Of a DNA stretch of 39,590 bases, positions 12,380 to 21,335 are shown one piece after another. Each line of letters starts with the position of its first letter. The first letter of the stretch is position 1. The position numbers and the translations under genes are program-made. A model generated the notes under the pieces. That model was not told the DNA's origin. It did no database searches and was given only the letters and a program-made list of their open reading frames with translations. This DNA is from Sphingomonas sp. UBA978. GTDB lineage: Bacteria > Pseudomonadota > Alphaproteobacteria > Sphingomonadales > Sphingomonadaceae. Location: positions 1 to 39,590 of the forward strand of contig NZ_DBBS01000006.1 of assembly GCF_002292295.1 (NCBI RefSeq), read 5' to 3'.

Positions 12380-12769
12380 ATGCCGACCGAATTGCTGGTG
12401 CTGGGCGCATCGACCGTCCTCTGCTTCGCCCACATCATGATCCAGGGCCAGGCCGCGACCCGCGACCGCGGCCTCGGCTGGAACGCGGGCGCCCGCGACG
12501 GCGACCAGCCACCGCTCGGTCCGCTGGCCGGGCGCGCCGCCCGCGCGCTGACGAACTTCCAGGAAAGCTACCCGATCTTTCTCGCGCTGGCGCTCGGCCT
12601 CGCCGTCACCGACCGCACCGGCGGTCTGGGCGCGACCGGCGCGATCCTGTGGTTCGCCGCGCGCATCGCCTATATCCCGCTCTACCTCCTCGGCGTCGCC
12701 TATGTGCGCAGCCTCGCCTGGCTGCTGTCGATCGCCGGCCTGCTGTTGATGCTGATCCGGTTTTTGTAG
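12380..12769 (+). CDS. MAPEG family membrane protein
   Basis: A 129-residue integral membrane protein with about four hydrophobic segments (LLVLGASTVLCFAHIMI, YPIFLALALGLAVT, ATGAILWFAARIAYIPLYLL and a C-terminal segment). The arrangement and the NFQESYPIFLAL motif match small bacterial MAPEG proteins, the family of microsomal glutathione transferases and related enzymes. The substrate is unknown for the bacterial branch. The ATG at 12380 follows a G-rich sequence at 5-9 nt; an in-frame ATG at 12362 would add six residues. Its last 70 bp overlap the 3' end of the convergent acyltransferase gene. Confidence 0.85.
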   Translation: MPTELLVLGASTVLCFAHIMIQGQAATRDRGLGWNAGARDGDQPPLGPLAGRAARALTNFQESYPIFLALALGLAVTDRTGGLGATGAILWFAARIAYIPLYLLGVAYVRSLAWLLSIAGLLLMLIRFL

Positions 12770-13365
12770 GGCGGCAGGCGGGTCGCCGGCCCCTCGGACA
12801 GAGCGATCGCCGAGTCGCCGCCCCCGATCGAGCCAGACCAGTCTGCGCGCCGCCGATCCGTCTCCAGCTGGCCGGGGCCATCGCCCAGATCGCGCACCCG
12901 CCGGGCCGGAACGCCGGCGTAGAGCCCGTCGGGCAGGCAGTCGCGCGTGACCACGGCGCCCGCGGCGATGAGGCAGCCGTCCCCGATCCGCACGCCGAGC
13001 AGCACGGTTACGTTCGCGCCGAGCCAGCATCCCGCGCCGATCTGGACGTCGAACTTCTGCAGGGCACCCGCACGTCGGTCGTGACCGCCACCTGCACGGG
13101 TACTGCTGATGATGGACGTGCCAGGACCGACATGCACGGCATCCCCGAGCGTGATCGTCGCACCGGCCTCAAAGAAACAGCGCGCATTGACGAAACATCC
13201 CTGACCGAAAACGACGCGGTTCGAGGAGAAGTAAACGCCTTCGTAGATGGCGACGTCGGGCGGACAGGACACACCATACCAGCGCAGGATCCGCGCCCGC
13301 ATCCACAGCGGTATGAACGGAAGCCCCTGCAAGGCGCTGATCGAGGCGCTGACGGACTGTCGCAC
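12700..13365 (-). CDS. Hexapeptide-repeat (WcaF/LbH-type) acyltransferase of the polysaccharide operon
   Basis: Left-handed beta-helix acyltransferase of about 221 residues, likely an O-acetyl transferase decorating the polysaccharide or its lipid-linked repeat unit. Imperfect hexapeptide turns run from IYEGVYFSSNRVVFGQGCFV through ATITLGDAVHVGPGTSI to IGDGCLIAAGAVVTRD, ending in the family hallmark YAGVPARRVRDL. The start is taken as GTG at 13365, 16 bp behind the GH16 stop, because the frame further upstream is antisense to nothing recognisable and overlaps GH16. After the beta-helix there is an unusual hydrophilic tail of about 55 residues whose codons overlap the MAPEG gene. It is the last gene of the operon. 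Confidence 0.85.
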   Translation of the reverse strand: MRQSVSASISALQGLPFIPLWMRARILRWYGVSCPPDVAIYEGVYFSSNRVVFGQGCFVNARCFFEAGATITLGDAVHVGPGTSIISSTRAGGGHDRRAGALQKFDVQIGAGCWLGANVTVLLGVRIGDGCLIAAGAVVTRDCLPDGLYAGVPARRVRDLGDGPGQLETDRRRADWSGSIGGGDSAIALSEGPATRLPPYKNRISINSRPAIDSSQARLRT

Positions 13366-13381
13366 CGGATCACGGCGGTCC

Positions 13382-14290
13382 CTAAGAAGGAGAATGGGTC
13401 GCAGGCGGCGTCGTACCGCCACAGGATTGTGCGATCGCGCCGGCATCTTGCTGGCACACACGAATGTAATCGATCTCCAGCGCCTGGGGAAACGCGGCCC
13501 GATCGATGCCGTGGCGGCCCGCCCATTTGCCACCCACCGCAAAGTTCAGCAGGACATGGGCGGGCGCCGCGACGGCCCCTTTGCGGTTCAGCCAACGGAA
13601 CGACCGGTCGTAAAGCCGGCGGCCGTCGATCGTCACCACGATGCGATCCGGCTGCCATAGCAACCCGAACACGTGCCAGCCGGCATTCAACCTGCCCTCG
13701 CTGCGAAAGGTACCCGAAGCGCGATCGAAAGCGGGATCGACGAAATGCCACGTCGCGGGTTGGGCGACGGCCTCGTGCACGCCGGAATGCAGCATCGACT
13801 CGGTATCCTCGACGCCATTGACCGCATATTCGAAGATGTCGATCTCCGGCGGCCATTCCAGCGATCCATCACGCGCACGATCGGGGTTGAGCCAGAACGC
13901 AGGCCAAATTCCGCGACCGCGCGGCAACCTGACGCGCGCTTCGAAATAGCCGTACAGGAACGTCTGCCGCGAACGGATCATGCCTGATTGATAGCCCCCG
14001 GCGGGATCGGCACGGGCGATCAGCGACAGCGTTCCGCCCTTCACGCGATGAGTATCCGCATCCCGATAGCGTTGGACCTCGTCATTCAGGTGGTCGAGTC
14101 GCTCGTTGTCGTAGATGTAGCGCGTCGCCCAACGGGACCGATCGAGACCGGCGCCGTCGAACCGATCCTCGAAGACCATTCGCCAGCCGGCCCTTGCGGG
14201 GAACGACGACAAGGCCGCTGCCAGTGCGCCGACCAGCGCATATCGGTAACGCCGCTTCACGCCCAGGATGCCAGCCGACGAACAAGCCAT
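13382..14290 (-). CDS. Secreted glycoside hydrolase family 16 (endo-beta-glucanase-like)
   Basis: A 302-residue beta-jelly-roll glycosidase of clan GH-B. A signal peptide is visible (KRRYRYALVGALAAALSS, with a probable cut after ARA at 32-34), so it acts in the periplasm or outside. The catalytic signature is intact: E149-I-D151-I-F-E154, giving nucleophile E149 and acid/base E154. GIWPAFWL precedes it and ALEIDYIRVCQ closes the fold. GH16 enzymes in polysaccharide operons usually trim or release the polymer made there. The linkage cut cannot be deduced. The start overlaps the preceding glycosyltransferase by 34 bp; an ATG further upstream in frame would hide the signal peptide. Confidence 0.93.
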   Translation of the reverse strand: MACSSAGILGVKRRYRYALVGALAAALSSFPARAGWRMVFEDRFDGAGLDRSRWATRYIYDNERLDHLNDEVQRYRDADTHRVKGGTLSLIARADPAGGYQSGMIRSRQTFLYGYFEARVRLPRGRGIWPAFWLNPDRARDGSLEWPPEIDIFEYAVNGVEDTESMLHSGVHEAVAQPATWHFVDPAFDRASGTFRSEGRLNAGWHVFGLLWQPDRIVVTIDGRRLYDRSFRWLNRKGAVAAPAHVLLNFAVGGKWAGRHGIDRAAFPQALEIDYIRVCQQDAGAIAQSCGGTTPPATHSPS

Positions 14291-15312
14291 GGTCGCGTTA
14301 CCGGAGCGAACCGCCACCCGATCAAGTGTCTGGCCAACGGCCTCGGCAGGATCAAAATCCCCATCGTCCAGGCCCACATCAACAAGGCCGCGCGGGTGCC
14401 GAGATGGTGTTTCCGGCTCAGCGCTCGCGTGAAGTCCACGGCGATCTTCAGCCTGCTATCGCCTGCTACCGGATGGTCTTCCGCACACAGTCGTAACGAA
14501 CTTGCCCTTTGGACGAGCACGGGAATGCTGCAGACGATGGGATCGGGCAGCACGAAAGTGGCATTCGGGCTGACGCGGTTCGCATAGTCGGTCCGCAAAC
14601 GCGCCCGGCGCAACTCCGTCGCGAACTTCTCGGGCTGGAGAGAAGACATCGCACCATCATTCGCACCGTGCACCCGATAACCAACCAACGGCGCGTCAAC
14701 GGTTTCGATATCGCCGAGGAGCGGTGCTGCGGACAGGCAATAGCTGTCGAGGAAGCGATCGACGGGTTGATCCACCGGCAATATCTGCTCGAGGAACGTG
14801 CGCGCATAGATGTTTCCGGACCCCGGGGGGGTCGGATAAGCGTTGGATTCCTTGACCCAGTCACGAATCAGGGCGGGGCCAATGTCCTGCGGAAAACGGG
14901 GATAATCCGGCCCGCCCGGCATGCCCGTGGCATCCACGACGAACATACGGACCTGGACCTTCGTGACGCCCGGGCGAAAAAGCGATGCGACATGTTCCAT
15001 GATGTCCGGCGCAAGCAGATCGTCGGAGTCGAGGAACACAACCATGTCCCCACGGGAACGGGCAAAGCCGCGCTGGCAGGCGATCAATTGTCCCGCATTC
15101 TGCTGACGAATTGCCAGCACACCCTGGTCTTCGAAGCTGGAGATGACCGACCATGACTCATCGTTAGAACCATCGTCCACGACGATGATCTCTTTTCTCG
15201 ACCATCGAACTGCCAAGGCACTTCGTATTGCCGAACCAATGAAGCGTCCATAATTGAAATTGGGAATGATGATCGACAACATCGGCTGGTCGCCGGACAT
15301 TTGATTGGTCAT
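14257..15312 (-). CDS. Family 2 glycosyltransferase (first of two paralogues)
   Basis: A 351-residue GT-A fold transferase adding a sugar to the lipid-linked repeat unit on the cytoplasmic face. It shows SIIIPNFNYGRFIGSAI, the nucleotide-binding DDGS at 46-49 and the metal-binding DSDD at 95-98. A C-terminal hydrophobic stretch (TRAALLMWAWTMGILILP) may tether it to the membrane. The ATG at 15312 overlaps the flippase stop (ATGA). It shares the unusual motifs YP-x-P-x2-SGN-x-YAR-x-FL and Y-R-x-HGAN with the GT2 at 16775-17821, so the two are close paralogues separated by the flippase gene. The donor sugar is unknown. Confidence 0.94.
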   Translation of the reverse strand: MTNQMSGDQPMLSIIIPNFNYGRFIGSAIRSALAVRWSRKEIIVVDDGSNDESWSVISSFEDQGVLAIRQQNAGQLIACQRGFARSRGDMVVFLDSDDLLAPDIMEHVASLFRPGVTKVQVRMFVVDATGMPGGPDYPRFPQDIGPALIRDWVKESNAYPTPPGSGNIYARTFLEQILPVDQPVDRFLDSYCLSAAPLLGDIETVDAPLVGYRVHGANDGAMSSLQPEKFATELRRARLRTDYANRVSPNATFVLPDPIVCSIPVLVQRASSLRLCAEDHPVAGDSRLKIAVDFTRALSRKHHLGTRAALLMWAWTMGILILPRPLARHLIGWRFAPVTRPWLVRRLASWA

Positions 15313-16784
15313 GGCCTCAACTCCGGGGATCGACCGTTCAGTCGCGCGCGTAACCAGTGTGCTGCCTGCTGGGCCAACCGCGGCTGGGTCATTGCGAGAA
15401 CAGCAATATAGACCGAGGCACCCGTTGCGGCGACGATGACCAGCCTCAACCATGCGGACGCATGCCCGGCGGTCCATAACTGAACCGGCAGGGCAATCGC
15501 CGCCATGATAGAGGTGGCAATCGCCGGACCGGCTATTGCCCGAAGGTGGTCGACGGCAGAAATGCCGCCACGCTGCATCAGAACACGGGCGAACAGGACG
15601 ATCGTCAGGCATTCCGCAGCGGCCAGTATGGCGATCATAAGCAGACCGCCAACAGGTCGAATAGCCGCCACCGCGACCAGGAAGACGACGAACGTAATGC
15701 CGTTGATACGTAGCAACGTCCCCGGCTTGCCCAGGGAGGTCAGATAGGCCGGCATGAACAACCGCACCGCCGGCACGAGCACCACCAGCGCGAGCCCGGA
15801 TGCCAGGGGCGCCGCCTCGATCCAGCGCGCACCGAACAATACGGTAATGAGCTCGGGCGTGACGATCGCCATGCCCACAAATGACGGAAAGAACACCATG
15901 CTCGCCAGATGAACCGCCTGGAGATAGGCATGGCGCTGTCGCAACGGATCGCCCCGCAACGCAGTCAGCGTCGACAGACCCACCTGCGAGATGGCGGTGC
16001 ATGCGACCGACCAGAAGGTATCGACCAGTCGGGACGCGAGGTTCAGCATGCCCGTGGCCTGCGCGCCCAGCAGGATGCCGGCGAAAATCATCAGCGCACG
16101 ACGCATTGCATAGGTCGCGAAGAGAGCGGCCAAGGCCGGCACCCCGAAGCGGAGCAGATCGCCCGCCGCCCGCCGATTAAAACACGGGCGCGGCCGGACG
16201 TCGGCGGTGAGGACGAGGACCAGCGAACCCAGTACCTGCATCGCGATCCATTGGATCACGAGGCTCCAGACGCCTGCGCCCGCCAGGGCCGCGGCGACGC
16301 CCAGCCCGGCGCCAAGCAGTCGCCCCACCAGCGAGCGTATCGCCAAAAGGCGATAGCCGAACCCACGCTTCTGCCGTGCTACGATCGGCGTCACCGGCCC
16401 GGCGAACAGCAGGCCGATACTCAGGGCAGCCAGCACCATGCCCGCACGGGGATCGTCGACGAGCTGCGCATAGAAGGGCGCCGCCAGCCAGCAGCCACCA
16501 CAGATCGTGACCGCCATCGCGAGGCTGAGGAAGCTGGCCGTTCCCTCGTGACGCGCCTCGCAATCCTGACGTTGGATCAGCGCGTCGTGAAACATCATAT
16601 TGGGCAGGAGGGCAAGAATCTCGATCGTGCTCAGCGCGATGGCGAACACGCCGAAGTCGGCCGGTGACAGCAACCTCGAAAAGGCCACGAGCGTGGCGAA
16701 CGACAATAGCGACAGGCCGCCGGATTCGACCGCGCTCCACAACCCCGCCCGCATGGCAAGGCCGCGATTGACCGTCATCGCCAT
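15309..16784 (-). CDS. Wzx-like polysaccharide flippase (PST/MOP superfamily)
   Basis: A 491-residue inner-membrane protein with about 12-14 hydrophobic helices. It matches the lipopolysaccharide/O-unit exporter branch of the MOP superfamily: FSRLLSPADFGVFAIALST near the N-terminus, then VARQKRGFGYRLLAIRSLVG and FFPSFVGMAIVTPEL. The predicted job is flipping the lipid-linked repeat unit to the periplasm. The ATG at 16784 has GGAAGG at 7 nt; an ATG at 16778 would give the ATGA overlap seen elsewhere in this operon. It lies between two glycosyltransferases. Confidence 0.94.
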   Translation of the reverse strand: MAMTVNRGLAMRAGLWSAVESGGLSLLSFATLVAFSRLLSPADFGVFAIALSTIEILALLPNMMFHDALIQRQDCEARHEGTASFLSLAMAVTICGGCWLAAPFYAQLVDDPRAGMVLAALSIGLLFAGPVTPIVARQKRGFGYRLLAIRSLVGRLLGAGLGVAAALAGAGVWSLVIQWIAMQVLGSLVLVLTADVRPRPCFNRRAAGDLLRFGVPALAALFATYAMRRALMIFAGILLGAQATGMLNLASRLVDTFWSVACTAISQVGLSTLTALRGDPLRQRHAYLQAVHLASMVFFPSFVGMAIVTPELITVLFGARWIEAAPLASGLALVVLVPAVRLFMPAYLTSLGKPGTLLRINGITFVVFLVAVAAIRPVGGLLMIAILAAAECLTIVLFARVLMQRGGISAVDHLRAIAGPAIATSIMAAIALPVQLWTAGHASAWLRLVIVAATGASVYIAVLAMTQPRLAQQAAHWLRARLNGRSPELRP

Positions 16785-17821
16785 CTGAGCGCCTTCCCCA
16801 ACTGCTTTACTATGACGGCCCGGCCGTAGCGCGCATCGATCAACAGGCCGACGACACGCTGCGGAGCGACGAAGAGCGCACTGAACCATGCGACATGCGA
16901 CAGGCGCTGCCTGATGCCGCCGCCATCGCGCAGGCCCAGCGTCACCCCCCTTTTCCAGAAGTGGAAACGACCGGGCGAGCGTGAGTCCGTGCGATGCCTG
17001 TGGATGCGATGCGCGATCATCCGGTAGTTCACGAATGCGATCTCGTGGTCGAGCGGATCTCGCAGCGGAACGGGGCGGTCCAGCCGGATGCAATGATCCG
17101 CCAGCAATGCCAGCTCTGCCCGCCGGATATCGATGCGCCTGGCGAACTGCGGCTTCGCGAAGCTGCGCCCCTGATCCTCGTGACTCTTGTTCGCGCCGTG
17201 AATGCGATATTCGCCCATCGGTTCGACGATCGTCTCGATCGTACCATAGAGCGGCGCCAGCGTGTTCAGCACACCGTCCAGCGAGACGGGGGTCGGCTCG
17301 CCGATCGCCTGCGTCAGGAACGAGCGTGCATAGGCGTTGCCCGACGTGACAGGCCATGGATAGGTGCCGGTTCGCTCAAAGTCGCGCGCCGCTGCGGCCG
17401 CGTCATATCCGGCCGGAAACCGGCAGAAACGTCGTCCGAGGCGCTGGCCGTCGCCGTCGATCACCTCGAGGTCGAACTGCGCCTTGCTCGTCCCGTCGCG
17501 CCAGACGCGCTCGATAGCCGCCAGCGCGCCAGGCAGCAGCCGATCATCGGCGTCCAGAAACTGGATGACGTCTGCGGTGGACTGCGCGAACCCGTTGCGC
17601 AACGCCACCGTCTGACCGGCATTAGCCTGTCGGATCAGCTTCACTCGGTCTCCGAACCACCCCTCCACGATCGCGGCGGACCGGTCCGTCGAGCCGTCGT
17701 CGACGACGATGACCTCGTCGGCGGCGCGCGTCTGCGCAAACACGCTGTTGATCGCGGCACCCACATAGCGTTCGTAGTTGTAACAGGCGATCAGGACGCC
17801 GATTTTAAGGGGTCGCTGCAT
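16775..17821 (-). CDS. Family 2 glycosyltransferase (second paralogue)
   Basis: A 348-residue GT-A fold transferase. It shows IGVLIACYNYERYVGAAINS, DDGS at 41-44 and DADD at 90-93, followed by TSGNAYARSFL and GEYRIHGANKS motifs shared with the paralogue at 14257-15312. There is no clear membrane segment apart from weak hydrophobic stretches near the C-terminus (VAWFSALFVAPQRVVGLLI). Its ATG at 17821 shares one base with the TGA of the Wzy-like gene (TGATG), implying coupled translation. The sugar transferred is unknown; close similarity to the paralogue suggests a related donor or acceptor. Confidence 0.94.
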   Translation of the reverse strand: MQRPLKIGVLIACYNYERYVGAAINSVFAQTRAADEVIVVDDGSTDRSAAIVEGWFGDRVKLIRQANAGQTVALRNGFAQSTADVIQFLDADDRLLPGALAAIERVWRDGTSKAQFDLEVIDGDGQRLGRRFCRFPAGYDAAAAARDFERTGTYPWPVTSGNAYARSFLTQAIGEPTPVSLDGVLNTLAPLYGTIETIVEPMGEYRIHGANKSHEDQGRSFAKPQFARRIDIRRAELALLADHCIRLDRPVPLRDPLDHEIAFVNYRMIAHRIHRHRTDSRSPGRFHFWKRGVTLGLRDGGGIRQRLSHVAWFSALFVAPQRVVGLLIDARYGRAVIVKQLGKALRWR

Positions 17822-19098
17822 CAATCGTGCCTCCGCGGTAAGGACGCAGGCCCGTCGAACCGCCACCATGTGACGAGCAACGGCATCAGCGCCACGAAAT
17901 TGGCCTGCACCAGCAGCCCTCCGGCTGCCGCCCAGGCATAGACGATGGCGGTCCGCGTCGCGGCGGGCGCCCATGTCCGGCCGATCGTCGCGACCAGAAA
18001 CGCGCAGAAGCAGGCGGTACCGATCGCACCATATTCCAGCAGGATCTTGGCCCAGGTCGGATCGAATATCTCGAATGCGGAGATGCGGCTCTGAATGACC
18101 CGGAGGATCGCTCCCGGTCCGTTGCCGAGCGCAGCCGACCAGGGCGCCGCGCTCCATCCCTCATCGACGAGTGCGAGCGGGGCGACGAAGCGCGCATAGC
18201 CGCTCGAACGTGGCGAACCGATCTCGGCCAGACGATCGACCAGAAACGATAGCCCGACCCATCGTCCCACGATCGGCAGTAGCGCCAACGCCGCCATGCT
18301 CACGAGAACGGCCACCGGGCCACGGCGGATCGCAAAGGCCAGCAGTGCGATCCCGACCACGAGCAGACCCGAACCCGACAGGGCAACAAACATACCGGTC
18401 AGGAGGCTGGCGATCATCCATGGCCGCTTTCGTCCGACCATCTCCTCGACCAGCCCCAGGCCGGCGTAGAGTGACAGCGACGAGGGCTCGAGCAGGAAGA
18501 AGCCGTTCGAGCGCAACAACCCGCCGGTGAAGGCGAAGGTGTTGTACTTTCCCTCCAGCCGCAGCCCGGCGGGAATGAAGGTCCGAATATCGAGAAAGCC
18601 CCGCGCACCCGGCAGAAACTGGAGAACGAACTGGACGACACCGACCAGCGACACCAGCACGCAGGCGAGGATGAAGCGGTCCCGCGCGAACCCTCGGAAG
18701 GCGGCCGACCGCCCGTCGTTCATGGCGAGGCAGAAGGGCGCGTAGAGCACCAGCAGCAGCGCCAGGGACGCGGTCGACGGTCCTCCATTCAGCGTCAGGC
18801 TCGCCAGGCCCACGGCGGCGATCCCCCCATAAGCGATCATCGCCAGCGCATTCACCGCGATCAGCCTGCCGATCGCGAGCGTACCGGTCAGCACGAGATA
18901 CGCCGGCAGGCTGAACGGCAGGGAGGCTCCGGCGACGTTGATGCCGAACTGCGGCAGCAGGAATATCGTCACCAACAGCGCGTCGGTCGCCAGGCGGACA
19001 CTGGCCGGCACGGTGTCCGCCATTCGGTCCCGGCGGGTGGTACCCGCCTCCCATGTCGGTATCCGCGTCAGTCGCGGGATGGGACGCAGCACCGTCAT
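17821..19098 (-). CDS. Wzy-like polysaccharide polymerase / O-antigen ligase family membrane protein
   Basis: A 425-residue polytopic inner-membrane protein with about 10-12 hydrophobic helices. It has a longer hydrophilic loop (VDRLAEIGSPRSSGYARFV, followed by a segment with GNGPGAI) in the place where Wzy/WaaL proteins carry the periplasmic loop. Primary sequence conservation in this class is poor, so the call rests on topology and on its place among Wzx, glycosyltransferases and co-polymerase. In a Wzy pathway it would join flipped repeat units in the periplasm. Its ATG at 19098 overlaps the preceding stop (ATGA), which makes the start reliable. Confidence 0.88.
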   Translation of the reverse strand: MTVLRPIPRLTRIPTWEAGTTRRDRMADTVPASVRLATDALLVTIFLLPQFGINVAGASLPFSLPAYLVLTGTLAIGRLIAVNALAMIAYGGIAAVGLASLTLNGGPSTASLALLLVLYAPFCLAMNDGRSAAFRGFARDRFILACVLVSLVGVVQFVLQFLPGARGFLDIRTFIPAGLRLEGKYNTFAFTGGLLRSNGFFLLEPSSLSLYAGLGLVEEMVGRKRPWMIASLLTGMFVALSGSGLLVVGIALLAFAIRRGPVAVLVSMAALALLPIVGRWVGLSFLVDRLAEIGSPRSSGYARFVAPLALVDEGWSAAPWSAALGNGPGAILRVIQSRISAFEIFDPTWAKILLEYGAIGTACFCAFLVATIGRTWAPAATRTAIVYAWAAAGGLLVQANFVALMPLLVTWWRFDGPASLPRRHD

Positions 19099-21335
19099 CG
19101 CCCTGCCCGCCCCGCGGCGATCCCGTATACGCGCAGCGTCTGCTCGGCGATCGCCGGCCAGCCCACGCCCCGCGGGCCGGCCGGCCGCCGGGGACACCCC
19201 CCGGCCGCCTCCGCGATCGCCGCGGCGAGTGCCGGGACATCGCCCGGCGGCACCGATCGACCATCGCTGCCCTCGATGAAATCCTCGGCGAACACACCGA
19301 CCCGCGAGGCGATGATCCATGGTGCCCGGTCGCGGATCAGATAATAGGTGCCGCTGGCGTCGATCTGGCGATAGGGGAAGACGAAGACCTGTGTCTCGTT
19401 GAACAACCTGTCCATCTCCGCCTCGGACAGCCGCCCGAACCGGCACTCCACCGTCCCGCCAAGGCCCAGTGCCTCGATCCGCTGTTCCAGAGCGCTGGTG
19501 TCCATCATACGGGCGCCCGCGATGATGACGCGGACACCGGACCGAAGCGCCGGATCGAGCAGCGCCAGTGCCTCGATCAGCAGGTCCGCTCCCTTGTATG
19601 GCTTGATCTGGCCGAACAGGGTGAAAGTCGTGCGCCCATCGCTGGCGACATCCATCGGCGCAGCTTCGCCGAGGGGTGCGCGCAATGTCAGCGGCCCATG
19701 CGGGACGATGGCAATCCGATCGGCGGCGACGCCCCGAGCCGCCAGCGTCTCCTTGCCGCGCGAGGTGTGGACGACGACGGCATGGGCCAGCCGCGCAGGC
19801 AGGTCGAACCCCCAACGTTGCAAGAGCGGCAGGTGATCGCCGTTGAACGGCGTCGCGTCGTGGACGGTGACGACGACCACGGCGCGCCGGCGTAATATCC
19901 GGATGGCCAGCGCATCGACGATCGGCAGCACGTTCCACTGGAAGTGGACGATCTCGATACGCTCGCGTCGTATCGTCGCGACCAGCCGGGCAAGGCCCAC
20001 GAGGTGGGCGGCGGCCTTCAGCGCGGGGCGAAGGCGGGGCGGCACCCATGTCGCATCGTCCACGTGGCGATAGAACAACGGGCGACACCGGTCCGGCGAG
20101 AGATCGCCCTGCTGACCACGCCGCAGAGGCCGGACCGCCCAGAGCGTCGGCACGCCGATCGACACCAGTCCCTCGTCCAGTCCGGCGTCATAGGGCCCCG
20201 TAAACAAGGATGGATCGACGAGCGCCACGCGCGGCCTGTCGGCACTGCCCGCCGGTGCCCCGACGGGGAGCCATGCCCGTTCCCTGATCGTCACCAGACC
20301 GCCGACGAAACCTGCGGCCCAGCCGATGTGCATCGTCGCCGCGGCCAGCCCCGCGCCCAGCCCGCACATGCTGCGATGGCGCAGCGCGAGCTGGACGGAC
20401 GTCCCGACCAGCGCAGTCAGATAGGTCAGCGGCAGCGCCAGCAGCAAAGGTTCGAACGGCGACAGGATCAGGCAGGTCGCCAGCGCCGTCACGACGGTCG
20501 GCACCGCCAGCTGCCGCGCCCGCATCGAACCGGGATGGCGACGCGCGGTGCGCGAACGGCCGCGACCATAGCCGCGATACTGGCGCCAAAGCCCCGATAC
20601 GGTGCTCCGCGTGTAATAATCGATGCGGATATCGGCATCGAGGAAGATCCGTCCGCCGCGGCGGCGCAACCGGCAGTCGAATTCCGCATCCTCGTTGTGC
20701 GTGAATGTCAGGTCGTATCCACCGTCGTTGCCACGGTAGCGGTCGACCAGGAACGCGGCATGATGGCCATGGTCCACCCAGCCACTGTTGCGCCCGCCAC
20801 GGTGCGCCGAGCCGCCCGAGCCGAGCTTGGTATCCGATACCCAGGCGACGGCGCGTCCGAAACATTCGCGCCCGCGCGAGTCCATCGGAATCACCACGCT
20901 ATGTGCGCCCGTGCGCTCGAGGCTCTCGACCAGCCGATCGACAAATCCCGGGGGATAGGCGGCATGCGCATCGCACCGGACGACGATCCCGCCGGGCACC
21001 CCGAACCGCGCGACGGCGCGGTTCATCGCCGCCGCCTGGGTCCGGTTGGGGTTGTCCATCAACCGGATGCACGGCGTCGTGCGCGCCAGATCGAGCGCGA
21101 GTGCGAACGTGCCGTCCGTACTGCCCCCGTCGGCGATCACGATGATGACGCGGTGGCGTCCGCTACCATGCGGATCGACCAGCTGGCGCACCACGCTTTC
21201 GAGCGTTCCGGCCTCGTTGAGGGTCGGGATGACGACGAGCACGTCGCGCCCGCCGAACGGCGCCTCGCCACCGTCCGGCAGGGCCTGAGGGACATCGTCC
21301 ATCACCGGCGCGGCATTCGCGATCTCGTCAGACAT
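19095..21335 (-). CDS. Bifunctional glycosyltransferase: ExoA-like GT2 fused to GT4
   Basis: A 746-residue two-enzyme fusion. The N-terminal half (about 30-350) is an ExoA-like GT2: VLVVIPTLNEAGTLESVVRQ, ADGGSTDGT, RCDAHAAYPPGFVDRL at about 120-135 and NEDAEFDCRLRRRGG, followed by two or three hydrophobic segments at about 278-345. The C-terminal half (about 368-740) is a GT-B fold GT4 enzyme: VHFQWNVLPI, HDATPFNGDHLPL, FTLFGQIKPYKGADLLIEAL and SGTYYLIRDRAPWIIAS. The linker is about residues 350-368, with no stop or restart between. The start overlaps the CpsD-like gene by 8 bp. Each half should add one sugar in the same pathway. Confidence 0.92.
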   Translation of the reverse strand: MSDEIANAAPVMDDVPQALPDGGEAPFGGRDVLVVIPTLNEAGTLESVVRQLVDPHGSGRHRVIIVIADGGSTDGTFALALDLARTTPCIRLMDNPNRTQAAAMNRAVARFGVPGGIVVRCDAHAAYPPGFVDRLVESLERTGAHSVVIPMDSRGRECFGRAVAWVSDTKLGSGGSAHRGGRNSGWVDHGHHAAFLVDRYRGNDGGYDLTFTHNEDAEFDCRLRRRGGRIFLDADIRIDYYTRSTVSGLWRQYRGYGRGRSRTARRHPGSMRARQLAVPTVVTALATCLILSPFEPLLLALPLTYLTALVGTSVQLALRHRSMCGLGAGLAAATMHIGWAAGFVGGLVTIRERAWLPVGAPAGSADRPRVALVDPSLFTGPYDAGLDEGLVSIGVPTLWAVRPLRRGQQGDLSPDRCRPLFYRHVDDATWVPPRLRPALKAAAHLVGLARLVATIRRERIEIVHFQWNVLPIVDALAIRILRRRAVVVVTVHDATPFNGDHLPLLQRWGFDLPARLAHAVVVHTSRGKETLAARGVAADRIAIVPHGPLTLRAPLGEAAPMDVASDGRTTFTLFGQIKPYKGADLLIEALALLDPALRSGVRVIIAGARMMDTSALEQRIEALGLGGTVECRFGRLSEAEMDRLFNETQVFVFPYRQIDASGTYYLIRDRAPWIIASRVGVFAEDFIEGSDGRSVPPGDVPALAAAIAEAAGGCPRRPAGPRGVGWPAIAEQTLRVYGIAAGRAGR

